56,121 nt of DNA from assembly GCF_016862375.1 (NCBI RefSeq), contig NZ_BOMV01000110.1, forward strand, positions 1 through 56,121, given 5' to 3'. A program made the position numbers and the translations under genes. Source of the DNA: Paractinoplanes rishiriensis. Its GTDB lineage: Bacteria > Actinomycetota > Actinomycetes > Mycobacteriales > Micromonosporaceae. Under the pieces are notes generated by a model, which made no database searches, had not been told where the DNA came from, and worked only from the letters and a program-made list of their open reading frames with translations. Below, piece by piece: positions 32,700-40,665 of this stretch (its first letter is position 1; each line of letters begins with the position of its first letter).

Positions 32700-33734
32700 T
32701 TATCTCGGGGTCGAGCCGTATTCCGCGGTGACGTACGTGTCGTAGCTGATGACGGCGGGCACCCGGACGCCGAGCTTGCCGGCGGTGGTCGTGAGGGTCG
32801 ATTCGTAGCCGAGCAGAGCGCCCGTCGCGGGGTCGACGATTACGGTGTGCCTGGTCGGCAGGCCGGTGTGCCCGGAAACCACGGAGAACGCCTGGCCGGA
32901 GCGACCGGCGCGGTCGGTGACAGCGCCGTCGTACGTCAGGCCGGGCAATGCCGCGAGCGTGCGCAGGGCGGCCGCTCGCAGCGCCGGGGTCAGCACCCGC
33001 TCACGGGCGAGGTCGTTGACCGCGACCAAGGTCTCGGCCGGTCCGTTCGTGCTGGGATGGCCGATCGCCAGAAATCGCTTCATGTCGGACGGCCTCGGCA
33101 GCGGCCCCTTCCACATCGCCGGGAACTTCCCGGCGGCGAAGATCTCGGTGTTCGGAGAGGCTTCGCCGCCGGGAGACCCCTGCAAGCGCCACGACAACCG
33201 GGTTGAGCCGGCGGGAAATTCCGGCTCGCCGTAGCGCACGTCGACCCTGCCCGCGTCTGTGGGGGACCTCCACGACTCGGTGCGTACGGGTACGACTGCA
33301 GTGCGAACCTGCTCACCGTCGATCTGCGTGAACAGGTTCCAGGACTGAACGATCAGGTGCTCATCGGGGCCGGTGCGGGCGGGGCCGGGGGCTCCCGCCG
33401 CACGAGCGGCGATGCCGGTGAGCAGGGCGGCAGCGTCGCCGCCACCGTTGGCGTAGGAGAGGAGAGCGGGCGTTGCCGCGTACGCGGGCTGGACGAAGCC
33501 CACCACCTGGGTGCCGGCGACGACAACCAGCACCAGCACCGCGGCGGCGACCCCGGCCGTCAGCATCATCGGCCGGCGGCGGACCGCGGGTCGCGCCGGT
33601 ACGGGCGCCGGGAAGGTGGTGGCGAGGATCCGCTGCAGGTCCGCGCGCCGTTCCTCCGGGCCGACCAGCGGCTCGGAGACCGGGTCCAGCGGGCCGACAA
33701 GGCGGCGCACCTCGCTGGTCATGCGCAAATTCAC
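32700..33734 (-). CDS. CU044_5270-family protein, membrane partner of the ECF sigma factor
   Basis: A 344-residue protein with one membrane segment near residues 58-80 (MMLTAGVAAAVLVLVVVAGT). A cytoplasmic N-terminus (TSEVRRLVGPLDPVSEPLVG) and an extracellular domain flank it. The latter contains EHLIVQSWNLFTQIDGE, AGKFPAMWKGPLPRPSDMKR and VVSGHTGLPTRHTVIVDPAT. The layout is that of actinobacterial CU044_5270-type proteins, which follow ECF sigma genes and probably hold the sigma factor or sense a signal outside. GTG at 33734 with GAGGAG upstream gives a GTGA overlap with the sigma gene. The anti-sigma role is inferred from position. Confidence 0.85.
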   Translation of the reverse strand: MNLRMTSEVRRLVGPLDPVSEPLVGPEERRADLQRILATTFPAPVPARPAVRRRPMMLTAGVAAAVLVLVVVAGTQVVGFVQPAYAATPALLSYANGGGDAAALLTGIAARAAGAPGPARTGPDEHLIVQSWNLFTQIDGEQVRTAVVPVRTESWRSPTDAGRVDVRYGEPEFPAGSTRLSWRLQGSPGGEASPNTEIFAAGKFPAMWKGPLPRPSDMKRFLAIGHPSTNGPAETLVAVNDLARERVLTPALRAAALRTLAALPGLTYDGAVTDRAGRSGQAFSVVSGHTGLPTRHTVIVDPATGALLGYESTLTTTAGKLGVRVPAVISYDTYVTAEYGSTPR

Positions 33735-34258
33735 GTCGGTTCTCCTCGTAGTGCCACCAATGGGTTCGGCGTCGTCCAGGTCATCTCCTGGCGTAACCGA
33801 TGCCGTGCCCGATGAAGGCGCATTGCGAAAGCGGTGATGGAGCAGCCGGCGGCGCGCGCCGCTTCGCGAAGGTTGAGCCCTTCCCACGCGACCAGCCGCA
33901 GGGCTTCCTGGTCCGGCTCGGACAGCCGGTCCATGGCCGCGGCCACGCTGACCATGCCGACCACGTCCTCGGCGTGGTCGTCGATCGCCGTGGCCGCGTG
34001 TTCGGCGACCCGGGCCACCAGTTGGGTGCGACGACGGCTGCCGCGTACCTCGTTGGCGAGGGTGCGTTGCGCCGTCGCGTACAGCCACGGCAGCGGCTCG
34101 GCGGGAACCTCGTCGAACCGGCGCCACACGACAAGGAAGACTTCGGCGACCACGTCACGCACGACAGCATCGTCAGCGCGCCGGCGCACATAGCGCTCGA
34201 CGGCGTCGTAATGCTCCTCGTAGATCCGGGTGAACCGGTCTTGAGCCGTGGCCATCAA
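33731..34258 (-). CDS. ECF sigma factor (sigma-70 family)
   Basis: A 175-residue group 4 sigma factor. Region 2 is near residues 7-72 (FTRIYEEHYDAVERYVRRRA, then AEVFLVVWRRFDEVP and LPWLYATAQRTLANEVRGSR). Region 4 is near 105-160 (LSEPDQEALRLVAWEGLNLR, EAARAAGCSITAFAMRLHRA). Its gene starts the two-gene operon with the CU044_5270 membrane protein. Two adjacent ATGs (34258, 34255) are possible. Target promoters cannot be read from this window. Confidence 0.9.
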   Translation of the reverse strand: MMATAQDRFTRIYEEHYDAVERYVRRRADDAVVRDVVAEVFLVVWRRFDEVPAEPLPWLYATAQRTLANEVRGSRRRTQLVARVAEHAATAIDDHAEDVVGMVSVAAAMDRLSEPDQEALRLVAWEGLNLREAARAAGCSITAFAMRLHRARHRLRQEMTWTTPNPLVALRGEPT

Positions 34259-34329
34259 ACCTCCTCTCCCCGTATGTGTCCGGCACCGCCGTGGTGTTCA
34301 CAGCCGAGGGAGAAAAGTTTGAAGATCTT

Positions 34330-35061
34330 TCAGGCGGCGGCCAAGACGTCGACGACGAAACGCAGCGTGCCGGCCGGTTGCCCGTCGGCCGGTTTGTCGC
34401 CGTAGGCCAGGCCGGCCGGGATGTCGAGCTGGACCCGGCTGCCCACCGTGACGCCGAGCAGTCCCTGGTCCCAGCCCTGGATGACGTTGCCGGCACCGAC
34501 CTCGAAACTGAACGGCTGGGAGCGGCTCCAGGAGGAGTCGAACTCCTTGCCGTCGGCGTAGGTGACGCCGACGTAGTTCACGTTGACCGTCTGGCCCGAC
34601 TGGACCGCCGCGCCGGTGCCCTTGATCTGGGTGGTGGTCTTGAGCTTGGTGACGGTGCCGGTGCCCTTGGTCACGACCGGTTTCTTGCTCAGGGCCGGGT
34701 CGGCGCCCTCGGGCACGGGCGGGAACGCCGCGGCCGGCTCGGCGGGGGCGGGGCTGGCGTCGGCTGTCGCCGCCGCGGTCGCGGCCGTGGGGTTCGGCGA
34801 CGGCGACGTGCTGCCGATCCATGCGATCAGCCCGACCATGAGAGCGAGTACGGCGACCGCGGTGCCGCCGACGGCCAATGCCTGGCGGCGTTTCTGCATG
34901 GCGCGGGCACGGGCCTTGGCGACCTTGGCCTCGGCACGTTTCTCCGCCTTCGTCTTGAGAGGCGGTCCGGAGGCGGCACGTTTCGCGGTCGCGCTGCCGC
35001 GGCTGGCTACGGGATCGGGCACCGTCCGACCATACGGCACCCGGCCGCGGACCGGTGCCAC
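34330..35061 (-). CDS. FKBP-type peptidyl-prolyl isomerase, membrane-anchored
   Basis: A 243-residue protein. A Lys/Ala-rich cytoplasmic helix (TKAEKRAEAKVAKARARAMQ near 37-56) leads into one membrane segment near 62-85. A Pro/Ala-rich linker and the FKBP domain near 140-243 follow: VNVNYVGVTYADGKEFDSSW, VIQGWDQGLLGVTVGSRVQL and IPAGLAYG. These residues make the FK506/proline pocket. It should catalyse prolyl isomerisation and assist folding of exported proteins. The true start is uncertain: GTG at 35022 gives a 230-residue protein and has similar support. No operon partner is evident. Confidence 0.87.
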   Translation of the reverse strand: MAPVRGRVPYGRTVPDPVASRGSATAKRAASGPPLKTKAEKRAEAKVAKARARAMQKRRQALAVGGTAVAVLALMVGLIAWIGSTSPSPNPTAATAAATADASPAPAEPAAAFPPVPEGADPALSKKPVVTKGTGTVTKLKTTTQIKGTGAAVQSGQTVNVNYVGVTYADGKEFDSSWSRSQPFSFEVGAGNVIQGWDQGLLGVTVGSRVQLDIPAGLAYGDKPADGQPAGTLRFVVDVLAAA

Positions 35062-35087
35062 CCGGAGCTAACGCAGCCGCTGCCGGG

Positions 35088-36038
35088 TCAGTCCGGGTTT
35101 CCGGCGGTCAGCCGCAGGGCGAAGCCGTCCGGGGAGAGCTCGGTGGTGACGTGGTTGCAGGACTGGTGGACGATCCACAGTCCGCGGCCGCCGGTGGCCC
35201 GGTCGGTGGCCGGGAGCAACCCGGCGAACGGGTCTTTCGGACCCGCCCCGCCATCGCGGACCGTGACGACGACGCGGTCGGTGCCGGTCCAGAGCCGCAT
35301 CTCGACCGGGTCCCGGCCGTGCACCATCGCGTTGGTGATCACCTCGCTGACCGCGACCAGCAGGTCGTCCAGGTCGTCCGGGGTGACGACGCCGGTGGCG
35401 GCGGCACACACCGCGGCCCGGGCGGCGGCCGGTCCGGGCGCGGCCAGGACGACCGCCGGCGGCATCGCCTGCACCGGGTCGGCGGATCCGGGCCGTGACT
35501 CGCTCAGGTAGGAGACCGGATCGGTGTACGCCGTGCTCAGCGGATGGGAGCCGTCCGGGTGCGCGGTGCGCGGGTGGGTGCGGGCGACCTCGAGCAGCTT
35601 CTCCGGTGGGGTGGTGCGCCGGTCGTAGGCGCACATGCTCCACAGCGGGAAGTCGTCGTACGCGTGATTGATCGCTGATTCATAGCGCGACCACCAGTCC
35701 CAGGTCGTGCCGAACGCGGTGGGGGGCAGCTCGCCGACGATCCGGATCTGATGCGCCCCGGCCGCCACGTGATCGGCCAGCAACCGGCGGTACGAGCGGA
35801 TCGCCCCGGACGGCCGGGCGTAGACGGCGCCGCCGGCCAGGAAGTCGACCGGGACGCGGGCCGGGAGGGCGGACCGGACCAGATCGGCGTTGCGGCCGCC
35901 CAGCGCCAGGGTGGGTTCGCCCGCGGCGCAGCCGCCGACCAGGAACGGGACCAGCACGGCCAGCAGCTCCTCGTCCGAGGAGTAGTAGACGGCCTCGTGG
36001 AAGTAGCCCTCGTGGCCGGCCGCCGCGCCGGTCCTCAT
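35088..36038 (-). CDS. MEDS-domain protein with HATPase (anti-sigma-type) C-terminus
   Basis: A 316-residue signalling protein. Residues about 10-165 form a MEDS domain (FHEAVYYSSDEELLAVLVPF, then GEPTLALGGRNADLVRSALP). Residues about 205-316 are an RsbW/SpoIIAB-like kinase fold with the N-box DLLVAVSEVITNAMVHGRDP and the G-boxes VRDGGAGPKDPF and GGRGLWIVHQ. Such proteins bind anti-sigma antagonists or phosphorylate them in stress or development pathways. The ATG overlaps the stop of the upstream MEDS gene (ATGA), which makes them partners. Input signal unknown; MEDS means methanogen/methylotroph DcmR sensory domain. Confidence 0.85.
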   Translation of the reverse strand: MRTGAAAGHEGYFHEAVYYSSDEELLAVLVPFLVGGCAAGEPTLALGGRNADLVRSALPARVPVDFLAGGAVYARPSGAIRSYRRLLADHVAAGAHQIRIVGELPPTAFGTTWDWWSRYESAINHAYDDFPLWSMCAYDRRTTPPEKLLEVARTHPRTAHPDGSHPLSTAYTDPVSYLSESRPGSADPVQAMPPAVVLAAPGPAAARAAVCAAATGVVTPDDLDDLLVAVSEVITNAMVHGRDPVEMRLWTGTDRVVVTVRDGGAGPKDPFAGLLPATDRATGGRGLWIVHQSCNHVTTELSPDGFALRLTAGNPD

Positions 36039-36812
36039 CGCTGGGCCTCCACCCGCAGGCGGGAGAGATCCAGCAGACCGGCCAGGCGCGCGGTGGCCCG
36101 GCTGGCGTCGCGCAGCACCACGGTGATGGCGTGGTCCTCCGCGTACTGCTGCAGCCGGAGCAGCGAGCGGTGGTCGGCGAACCGCAGGCCGCCGGCCTGC
36201 AGCACCACGTCGTGGCCGGCCGGGGCGAGGTCGGCCCGGCGCAGGGCCGCGGTGAACAGGTCGTCGGTGGTCCAGTCGAGCTCGCCGGTGCGCGCGGCGC
36301 ATCCGTCGGCGGGCGGGCATGCGTGCAGGTGGAACGGCACGGCCGGGTCGGACTCGGCATGCATGCACGCCACCTGGGCGATCGTGTCGTCGCCCAGCTC
36401 GGCGTGGTCGAACGCGCACATCGCCCGGAACGGGTGATCCCGGGAATAGCGGTCGATCCGGTATTCGTAGCGGGCGAAGGCGTCGAGCTTCGCCGGCGTC
36501 CGCACCAGCGGCGTCACGTCGGCCACCACCCGCAGGCCCGTCCAGCCGGCCGCGAGGGCCTGATCGGTGGTTGCCGCGTACGCCGCCACCTGGGCGAACG
36601 GATCGATGATCGCGCCTTCCGGGTAGGTGTCGCCCAGCGGCACGAACGGCAGCGGCGTGGCCGGTGCGGCGGTGGCGATGAACTGGGTCAGCTCACCGGC
36701 CGCCTGACCGGCGGCGAGAAAGGCGCGGGCTCGCGACTCCAGGTCGGCCCGGCTGTCGAAGGCCAGGCAGACGTGCCCGGATGGCGGAGATCGCTGCTCA
36801 CCCGACGAGCAT
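36035..36812 (-). pseudogene. MEDS-domain protein with a frameshift five codons after its start
   Basis: A gene of about 258 residues that encodes a MEDS domain and a C-terminal STAS-like tail (DVVLQAGGLRFADHRSLLRL, then VVLRDASRATARLAGLLDLS). From ATG 36812 the frame reads MLVG and then TGA. The neighbouring frame reads GEQRSPPSGHVCLAFDSRAD and continues open to 36035, with no ATG, GTG or TTG before a GTG at 36643. One extra base in the GGGT at 36803-36800 explains it. Either the gene is broken, or the sequence has an error, or a short form of 202 residues starts at 36643 without the first third of the MEDS domain. The start at 36812 is 10 bases after the upstream stop, which supports the longer reading. 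Confidence 0.75.
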
Positions 36813-36821
36813 ATGCCGGGG

Positions 36822-37742
36822 TCACCATGTCAGCCGTACGGCGAGCTGCCGCGACGCCACCGCCGGATCGTCGTCGTCGGACACCGCGAGGAGCCGGAGC
36901 CCGTCGGCGGTCGTCGCCCGCACGGCCAGGCCCTCCACCTTGTGGATCTCGCCGGCCGGGGCCGGTAGCGCGGCAACGGCCAGCACTTCCCGGTCGTCGA
37001 GCAGGGCCAGCGCCGCGCCCACCACCGGTCCGTCGTCGACGGCGTTGGGCGTGTCCTCGGCGGCGGCGCTGACCAGGACCCGGCCGTCCGCGAGCGCGAC
37101 CGCGTCGGTGACCGCCAGCGCCACGCCGCCGACCGCGCCCAGGTCGTAGAACCGTGGGTGGCCGACGGTCACCCGGGCGGCGGGGTCCGCACCGGTGACC
37201 AGGGTCAGCAACGCCGCCAGGTCGACGTCGACCGAGGCGGTCGGCGTGCCCGCGGCGAGATTGCCCCGCTGGAACCAGCGCAGCCGGTCACCGATCGCGC
37301 AGGCGCCCTCCAGGTTGAGCTGTTCCCGGCGCAGGCCGAGAGCGGCCGCCACGTCGCGGTACACCGGTTCGAGGCCGGCTACCGCGAAGGTAGCGGCGGG
37401 CAGGGTCACCAGCGACGCGCGCATCCGGCCGCTGGTCGAACCCGAACCGAGCAGCAGCACACCCCCGGTGCCCGGCAGCGAGACCGGGCACGCCGCCTCG
37501 AAGTCCGGCTTCAGGTGCTTCGTGCCCGCGGCGGCGCTGAACTCCTCGAGGCCGTCGACCGGGTCCACCACGCGTACCGGCCTGATGGAACCCGGCCGGC
37601 ACCAGGCCGCATGGGTGGCGTCGTCCTGCACCACCAGCCAGCCGTCGCCGAAGGCGGCGATCGCCGAGGCCGCGCGCACCGGCGTCCCGTCGTCGAAGAC
37701 CAGCGACGACACGCTCTCCACGGTCAGCCTCACGGCCCTCAT
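36822..37742 (-). CDS. Conserved actinobacterial propeller-like protein (DUF6910/DUF6929 type)
   Basis: A 306-residue cytoplasmic protein without signal peptide. It begins VRLTVESVSSLVFDDGTPVR and carries repeating beta segments: WLVVQDDATHAAWCRPGSIR, FEAACPVSLPGTGGVLLLGS, QLNLEGACAIGDRLRWFQRG and HKVEGLAVRATTADGLRLLA. The arrangement (residue patterns ending in GLA or GAC before short strands) suggests an esterase-like beta-propeller, but no catalytic site is recognisable and the function is unknown. It precedes the MEDS pair by 10 bases and may be co-transcribed with them. It ends the non-pectin part of the window; its start is only four bases from the stop of the LacI gene. Confidence 0.7.
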   Translation of the reverse strand: MRAVRLTVESVSSLVFDDGTPVRAASAIAAFGDGWLVVQDDATHAAWCRPGSIRPVRVVDPVDGLEEFSAAAGTKHLKPDFEAACPVSLPGTGGVLLLGSGSTSGRMRASLVTLPAATFAVAGLEPVYRDVAAALGLRREQLNLEGACAIGDRLRWFQRGNLAAGTPTASVDVDLAALLTLVTGADPAARVTVGHPRFYDLGAVGGVALAVTDAVALADGRVLVSAAAEDTPNAVDDGPVVGAALALLDDREVLAVAALPAPAGEIHKVEGLAVRATTADGLRLLAVSDDDDPAVASRQLAVRLTW

Positions 37743-37746
37743 CCTG

Positions 37747-38778
37747 TCAGCCGGGCGTCCCCGGCGCAGCGGTGGTCCGGCGGGTGACCAGGGTGGGGGA
37801 GAGCCGCACCTGCGCGGTCGGGCGGGACCGGTCCTCGATGCGGCCCAGCAGCAGCCGCGTCGCGTCGGCGCCCATCTGGTGGCCGGCCTGGTCGACCGTG
37901 GTCAGCGAGATCGGCCCGAACGAGGCGAACGCGGTGTCGTCGTAGCCGGCCAGTGAGATGTCCCCGGGTGCCGACAGGCCGGCCTCGGTGAGAGCGTCGA
38001 ACACGCCCATCGCGACGATGTCCGCGCCGGCGAAGATGGCGGTCGGGCGCTGCTCGCGGCTCAGCAACTGCCGGGCGCCGGTGTAGCCGCCCTCGCGGGT
38101 GTAGGTGGTGGCGGCGACGTCGATGTGGTCGGCGAGGCCGTGCACCTGCATCGCGTGGCGGTAGCCGTCGGCCCGCCGGGCGTTGGGCATCTCGCGCAGG
38201 CGTTCCGGGTCGGTCTCCCGGTGCTCGATGTGGGCGATGTGCCGGTGGCCGAGGCCGACCAGGTGGTCGACGACGAGGCCGGCCCCGGTGAAGTCGTCGT
38301 CGGCCACGGTGTCGTAGTCGGGGGAGTGCCCGTGGCGGCCCACCACGACCGTCGGCACGGTGCGGGCCACGTTCTGCAGGTGCCGGCGCGAGGAGACCGG
38401 CGCGATGAGGATGAGGCCGTCCATGTTGCGGTCGATCATGGCCTCGGTCAGCCGGGCCTCGCCGGCCTGGCTGTTGCAGGACGAGGCCATCAGCACCTGG
38501 TAGTCGGTGCCGCCCAGGGGCTCGCCGATGCCGGCGAGAATGTCGGCGAAGAACGGGTTGCCCAGGTCGGGCAGTAGGACGCCGATCGTGTACGTCCGTC
38601 CGCGCAGCCCGCGAGCGGCGGCCGACGGCCGGTAGCCCAGTTCCTCGATGGCCGCGCGCACCTTCGTCTGCATGGCGGGGCTGGCGCCGTAGGCGTTCCG
38701 CAGCACCTTGGACACCGCCGTCGTGGAAACGCCTGCGTGGCGCGCCACGTCGACGATCGTGATTCGCCGAGCGACCAA
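37747..38778 (-). CDS. LacI-family repressor of the rhamnoside/uronate locus
   Basis: A 343-residue repressor. The helix-turn-helix is at residues 5-25 (ITIVDVARHAGVSTTAVSKV) with the hinge helix near 48-58 (YRPSAAARGLRG). The sugar-binding core follows: TIGVLLPDLGNPFFADILAG, MDGLILIAPVSS, AIFAGADIVAMGVFDAL and GDISLAGYDDTAFASFGPIS. It is divergent from the ABC permease genes. Two copies of GAAAACGTTAC in the intergenic region are its likely operators. It is closely similar to the second LacI protein at 53306-54379, so the two come from a duplication. The effector is probably a rhamnose- or uronate-derived sugar. Confidence 0.88.
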   Translation of the reverse strand: MVARRITIVDVARHAGVSTTAVSKVLRNAYGASPAMQTKVRAAIEELGYRPSAAARGLRGRTYTIGVLLPDLGNPFFADILAGIGEPLGGTDYQVLMASSCNSQAGEARLTEAMIDRNMDGLILIAPVSSRRHLQNVARTVPTVVVGRHGHSPDYDTVADDDFTGAGLVVDHLVGLGHRHIAHIEHRETDPERLREMPNARRADGYRHAMQVHGLADHIDVAATTYTREGGYTGARQLLSREQRPTAIFAGADIVAMGVFDALTEAGLSAPGDISLAGYDDTAFASFGPISLTTVDQAGHQMGADATRLLLGRIEDRSRPTAQVRLSPTLVTRRTTAAPGTPG

Positions 38779-38794
38779 TCCTGCTCCTCGTTTG

Positions 38795-38805
38795 GAAAAC
38801 GTTAC
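38795..38805. promoter_or_regulatory. Putative LacI operator, copy 1
   Basis: GAAAACGTTAC with the palindromic centre AACGTT lies 17 bases upstream of the lacI start. A second identical copy is at 38862. The AACGTT centre is typical of LacI-family sites. Confidence 0.65.
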
Positions 38806-38861
38806 ACAGCATAAACCTTGACGTTGGCGGTGACGCGCTCGTAAGGTCGGCGAAACATTTA

Positions 38862-38872
38862 GAAAACGTTAC
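38862..38872. promoter_or_regulatory. Putative LacI operator, copy 2
   Basis: A second exact GAAAACGTTAC, 58 bases before the first permease start and 67 bases from copy 1, close to an integral number of helical turns (about six and a half). A further half-site CACGTTA follows at 38874. The location fits repression of the permease operon. Confidence 0.65.
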
Positions 38873-38929
38873 CCACGTTACGCCGAGGACCGCCGAATCC
38901 CACTGAAACGATTCAAGGAGCGGGTTGCC

Positions 38930-39847
38930 GTGTCTGTCGATCTCCGAGCCCGCCCCTCCGAGGGGGTGACCGCCCCGGCCCGCTCCCGCCGGAGGAGTGT
39001 GGCGCCGCCGTGGTGGTTCACGGTGCCGGCCATGGTGCTCTTCGCGTTCGTCGTGCTCGTGCCCAGCGCCCGCGGCGTCTACTACGCCTTCACCGACTGG
39101 GACGGCCTCGACCCCGACTTCGCCTTCATCGGCCTGCGCAACTTCACCGACATGCTGGACGACGCCGACGCGCTCCAGGCGGTCTGGCACACCGTGCTGA
39201 TCGCGGTCGCCATCACGGTCATCCAGAACGGCATCGGCCTGCTGCTCGCGCTCGGCGTCAACAGCATGATCAAGACGCGCAACTTCCTGCGGGTGCTGCT
39301 GTTCGCCCCGGCCGTGATCACGCCGATCGTCACCGCGTACCTCTGGCGCAACCTGCTCGGCCCGGACGGCGCGGTCAACGCGGTGCTGGGGCCCTGGGGC
39401 AAGGACTGGCTCGGCGACCCCGATCTGGCGCTGTGGATGGTGGTGCTGGTCGTGGTGTGGCAGTTCGCCGGCTACTCGATGGTGATCTTCCTGGCCGGCC
39501 TCCAGTCGATCCCGCGCGAGATCTACGAGGCGGCCGCGATCGACGGCACCGGTGCCGTCCGGCGCTTCTGGTCGATCGTCCGTCCGCTGCTCGCACCCGC
39601 CATCACGATCAACCTGATGCTGTCGATCATCGGCGGGATCAAGCTTTTCGATCAGGTGTACGCCCTGACCGGCGGTGGCCCGGGACACGCGACCGACACC
39701 ATCTCCACGCTGATCTACAAGGACGCCTTCACGCTCGGCGAGTTCGGCTACAGCATCGCCCTCGCCGTGGTGCTGACCGCCATCGTCGCGATCGCCTCCG
39801 CCGCTCAGTACACCGTCCTCAACCGCAACGAGAAGGCGGCGTCGTGA
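38930..39847 (+). CDS. Sugar ABC transporter permease 1 (MalF/UgpA type)
   Basis: A 305-residue inner-membrane protein with six hydrophobic segments, the first near residues 28-48 (VPAMVLFAFVVLVPSARGVY). The cytoplasmic EAA loop that contacts the ATPase is EAAAIDGTGAVRRFWSIVRP near 201-220. GTG at 38930 has AAGGAG upstream. It is the first gene of the operon behind the two LacI operators and pairs with the next permease; the binding protein comes three genes later. No ATPase gene is in the operon, so a shared MsiK-type ATPase is probably used, as in Streptomyces. The likely cargo is a rhamnose-containing oligosaccharide. Confidence 0.9.
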   Translation: MSVDLRARPSEGVTAPARSRRRSVAPPWWFTVPAMVLFAFVVLVPSARGVYYAFTDWDGLDPDFAFIGLRNFTDMLDDADALQAVWHTVLIAVAITVIQNGIGLLLALGVNSMIKTRNFLRVLLFAPAVITPIVTAYLWRNLLGPDGAVNAVLGPWGKDWLGDPDLALWMVVLVVVWQFAGYSMVIFLAGLQSIPREIYEAAAIDGTGAVRRFWSIVRPLLAPAITINLMLSIIGGIKLFDQVYALTGGGPGHATDTISTLIYKDAFTLGEFGYSIALAVVLTAIVAIASAAQYTVLNRNEKAAS

Positions 39848-40665
39848 ACCGGTACACGAAGCGCACGTTCGCCCTCGAGATGGTGATGGTCGCGGTCGGC
39901 GTCGTCTTCGCCTTCCCGGTGTACGTGCTGGTCAACCTCGCCATCCGGCAGCCGTCGGACACGTCCTCGCCGATCAGTCCGACCCGCTCGCCCACGTTCG
40001 CCAACTTCACCGGCGCGTGGCGCGAGGCGGGCCTCGGCGGCGCGCTGATCAACAGCGTGCTGGTGACCACGGTCAGCGTCCTGATCGTGCTGGCCGTCTC
40101 GGCGCTGGCGGCGTACCCCCTGGCCCGATCGACGGCGCGCTGGTCGCGCAGCACGTTCCTGCTGATCATGCTGGGTTTGATCCTGCCGTTCCAGCTCGCC
40201 TCGCTGCCGCTCTACCAGACCGTCCGCGACCTCGGACTGCTCGGCTCGGTCTGGTCCCTGGTGCTGTTCTACGCCGGCCTGCAGGTCCCGTTCACGACCT
40301 TCCTGTACGTGGGCTTCCTGCGTGCCCTGCCGCGCGACTTCGAGGACGCCGCGGCGATCGACGGGGCGAGCCCCTTCACCACGTTCCGCTACGTCGTGCT
40401 GCCGATGCTCAAGCCGATCACGGTTACCGCCCTGGTGCTCAACGCGGTGGCGGTGTGGAACGACTTCTTCACCCCGCTGCTCTACCTCAGCGGCAGCGAC
40501 CAGCAGACCGTGCCGGTGGCCGTCGCCGGCTTCGTCGGCCAGTTCGTCTCGGACTGGAACCTCATCTTCGCCGCCCTGCTGATCAGCATCGTCCCGGTCC
40601 TGGCGGTCTATCTCGCGCTGCAGCGCAGCATCATCAACGGCTTCGCCGGAGGGCTCAAAGGATGA
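39844..40665 (+). CDS. Sugar ABC transporter permease 2 (MalG/UgpE type)
   Basis: A 273-residue partner permease. GTG at 39844 overlaps the stop of permease 1 (GTGA). Six membrane segments are visible, starting near residue 12 (MVMVAVGVVFAFPVYVLVNL). The EAA loop is EDAAAIDGASPFTTFRYVVL near 168-187. The C-terminus AIINGF-like sequence (RSIINGFAGGLKG) is typical of MalG-type proteins. Its stop overlaps the start of the cytoplasmic rhamnosidase (ATGA), which ties uptake to hydrolysis. Confidence 0.9.
   Translation: MNRYTKRTFALEMVMVAVGVVFAFPVYVLVNLAIRQPSDTSSPISPTRSPTFANFTGAWREAGLGGALINSVLVTTVSVLIVLAVSALAAYPLARSTARWSRSTFLLIMLGLILPFQLASLPLYQTVRDLGLLGSVWSLVLFYAGLQVPFTTFLYVGFLRALPRDFEDAAAIDGASPFTTFRYVVLPMLKPITVTALVLNAVAVWNDFFTPLLYLSGSDQQTVPVAVAGFVGQFVSDWNLIFAALLISIVPVLAVYLALQRSIINGFAGGLKG

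Noticed and set aside
32700..34127. One long minus-strand frame joining the CU044_5270 protein with sequence inside the sigma gene
   Set aside because: The part upstream of 33734 is the shadow of the ECF sigma gene. GTG 33734 has its own ribosome site and a normal GTGA overlap.
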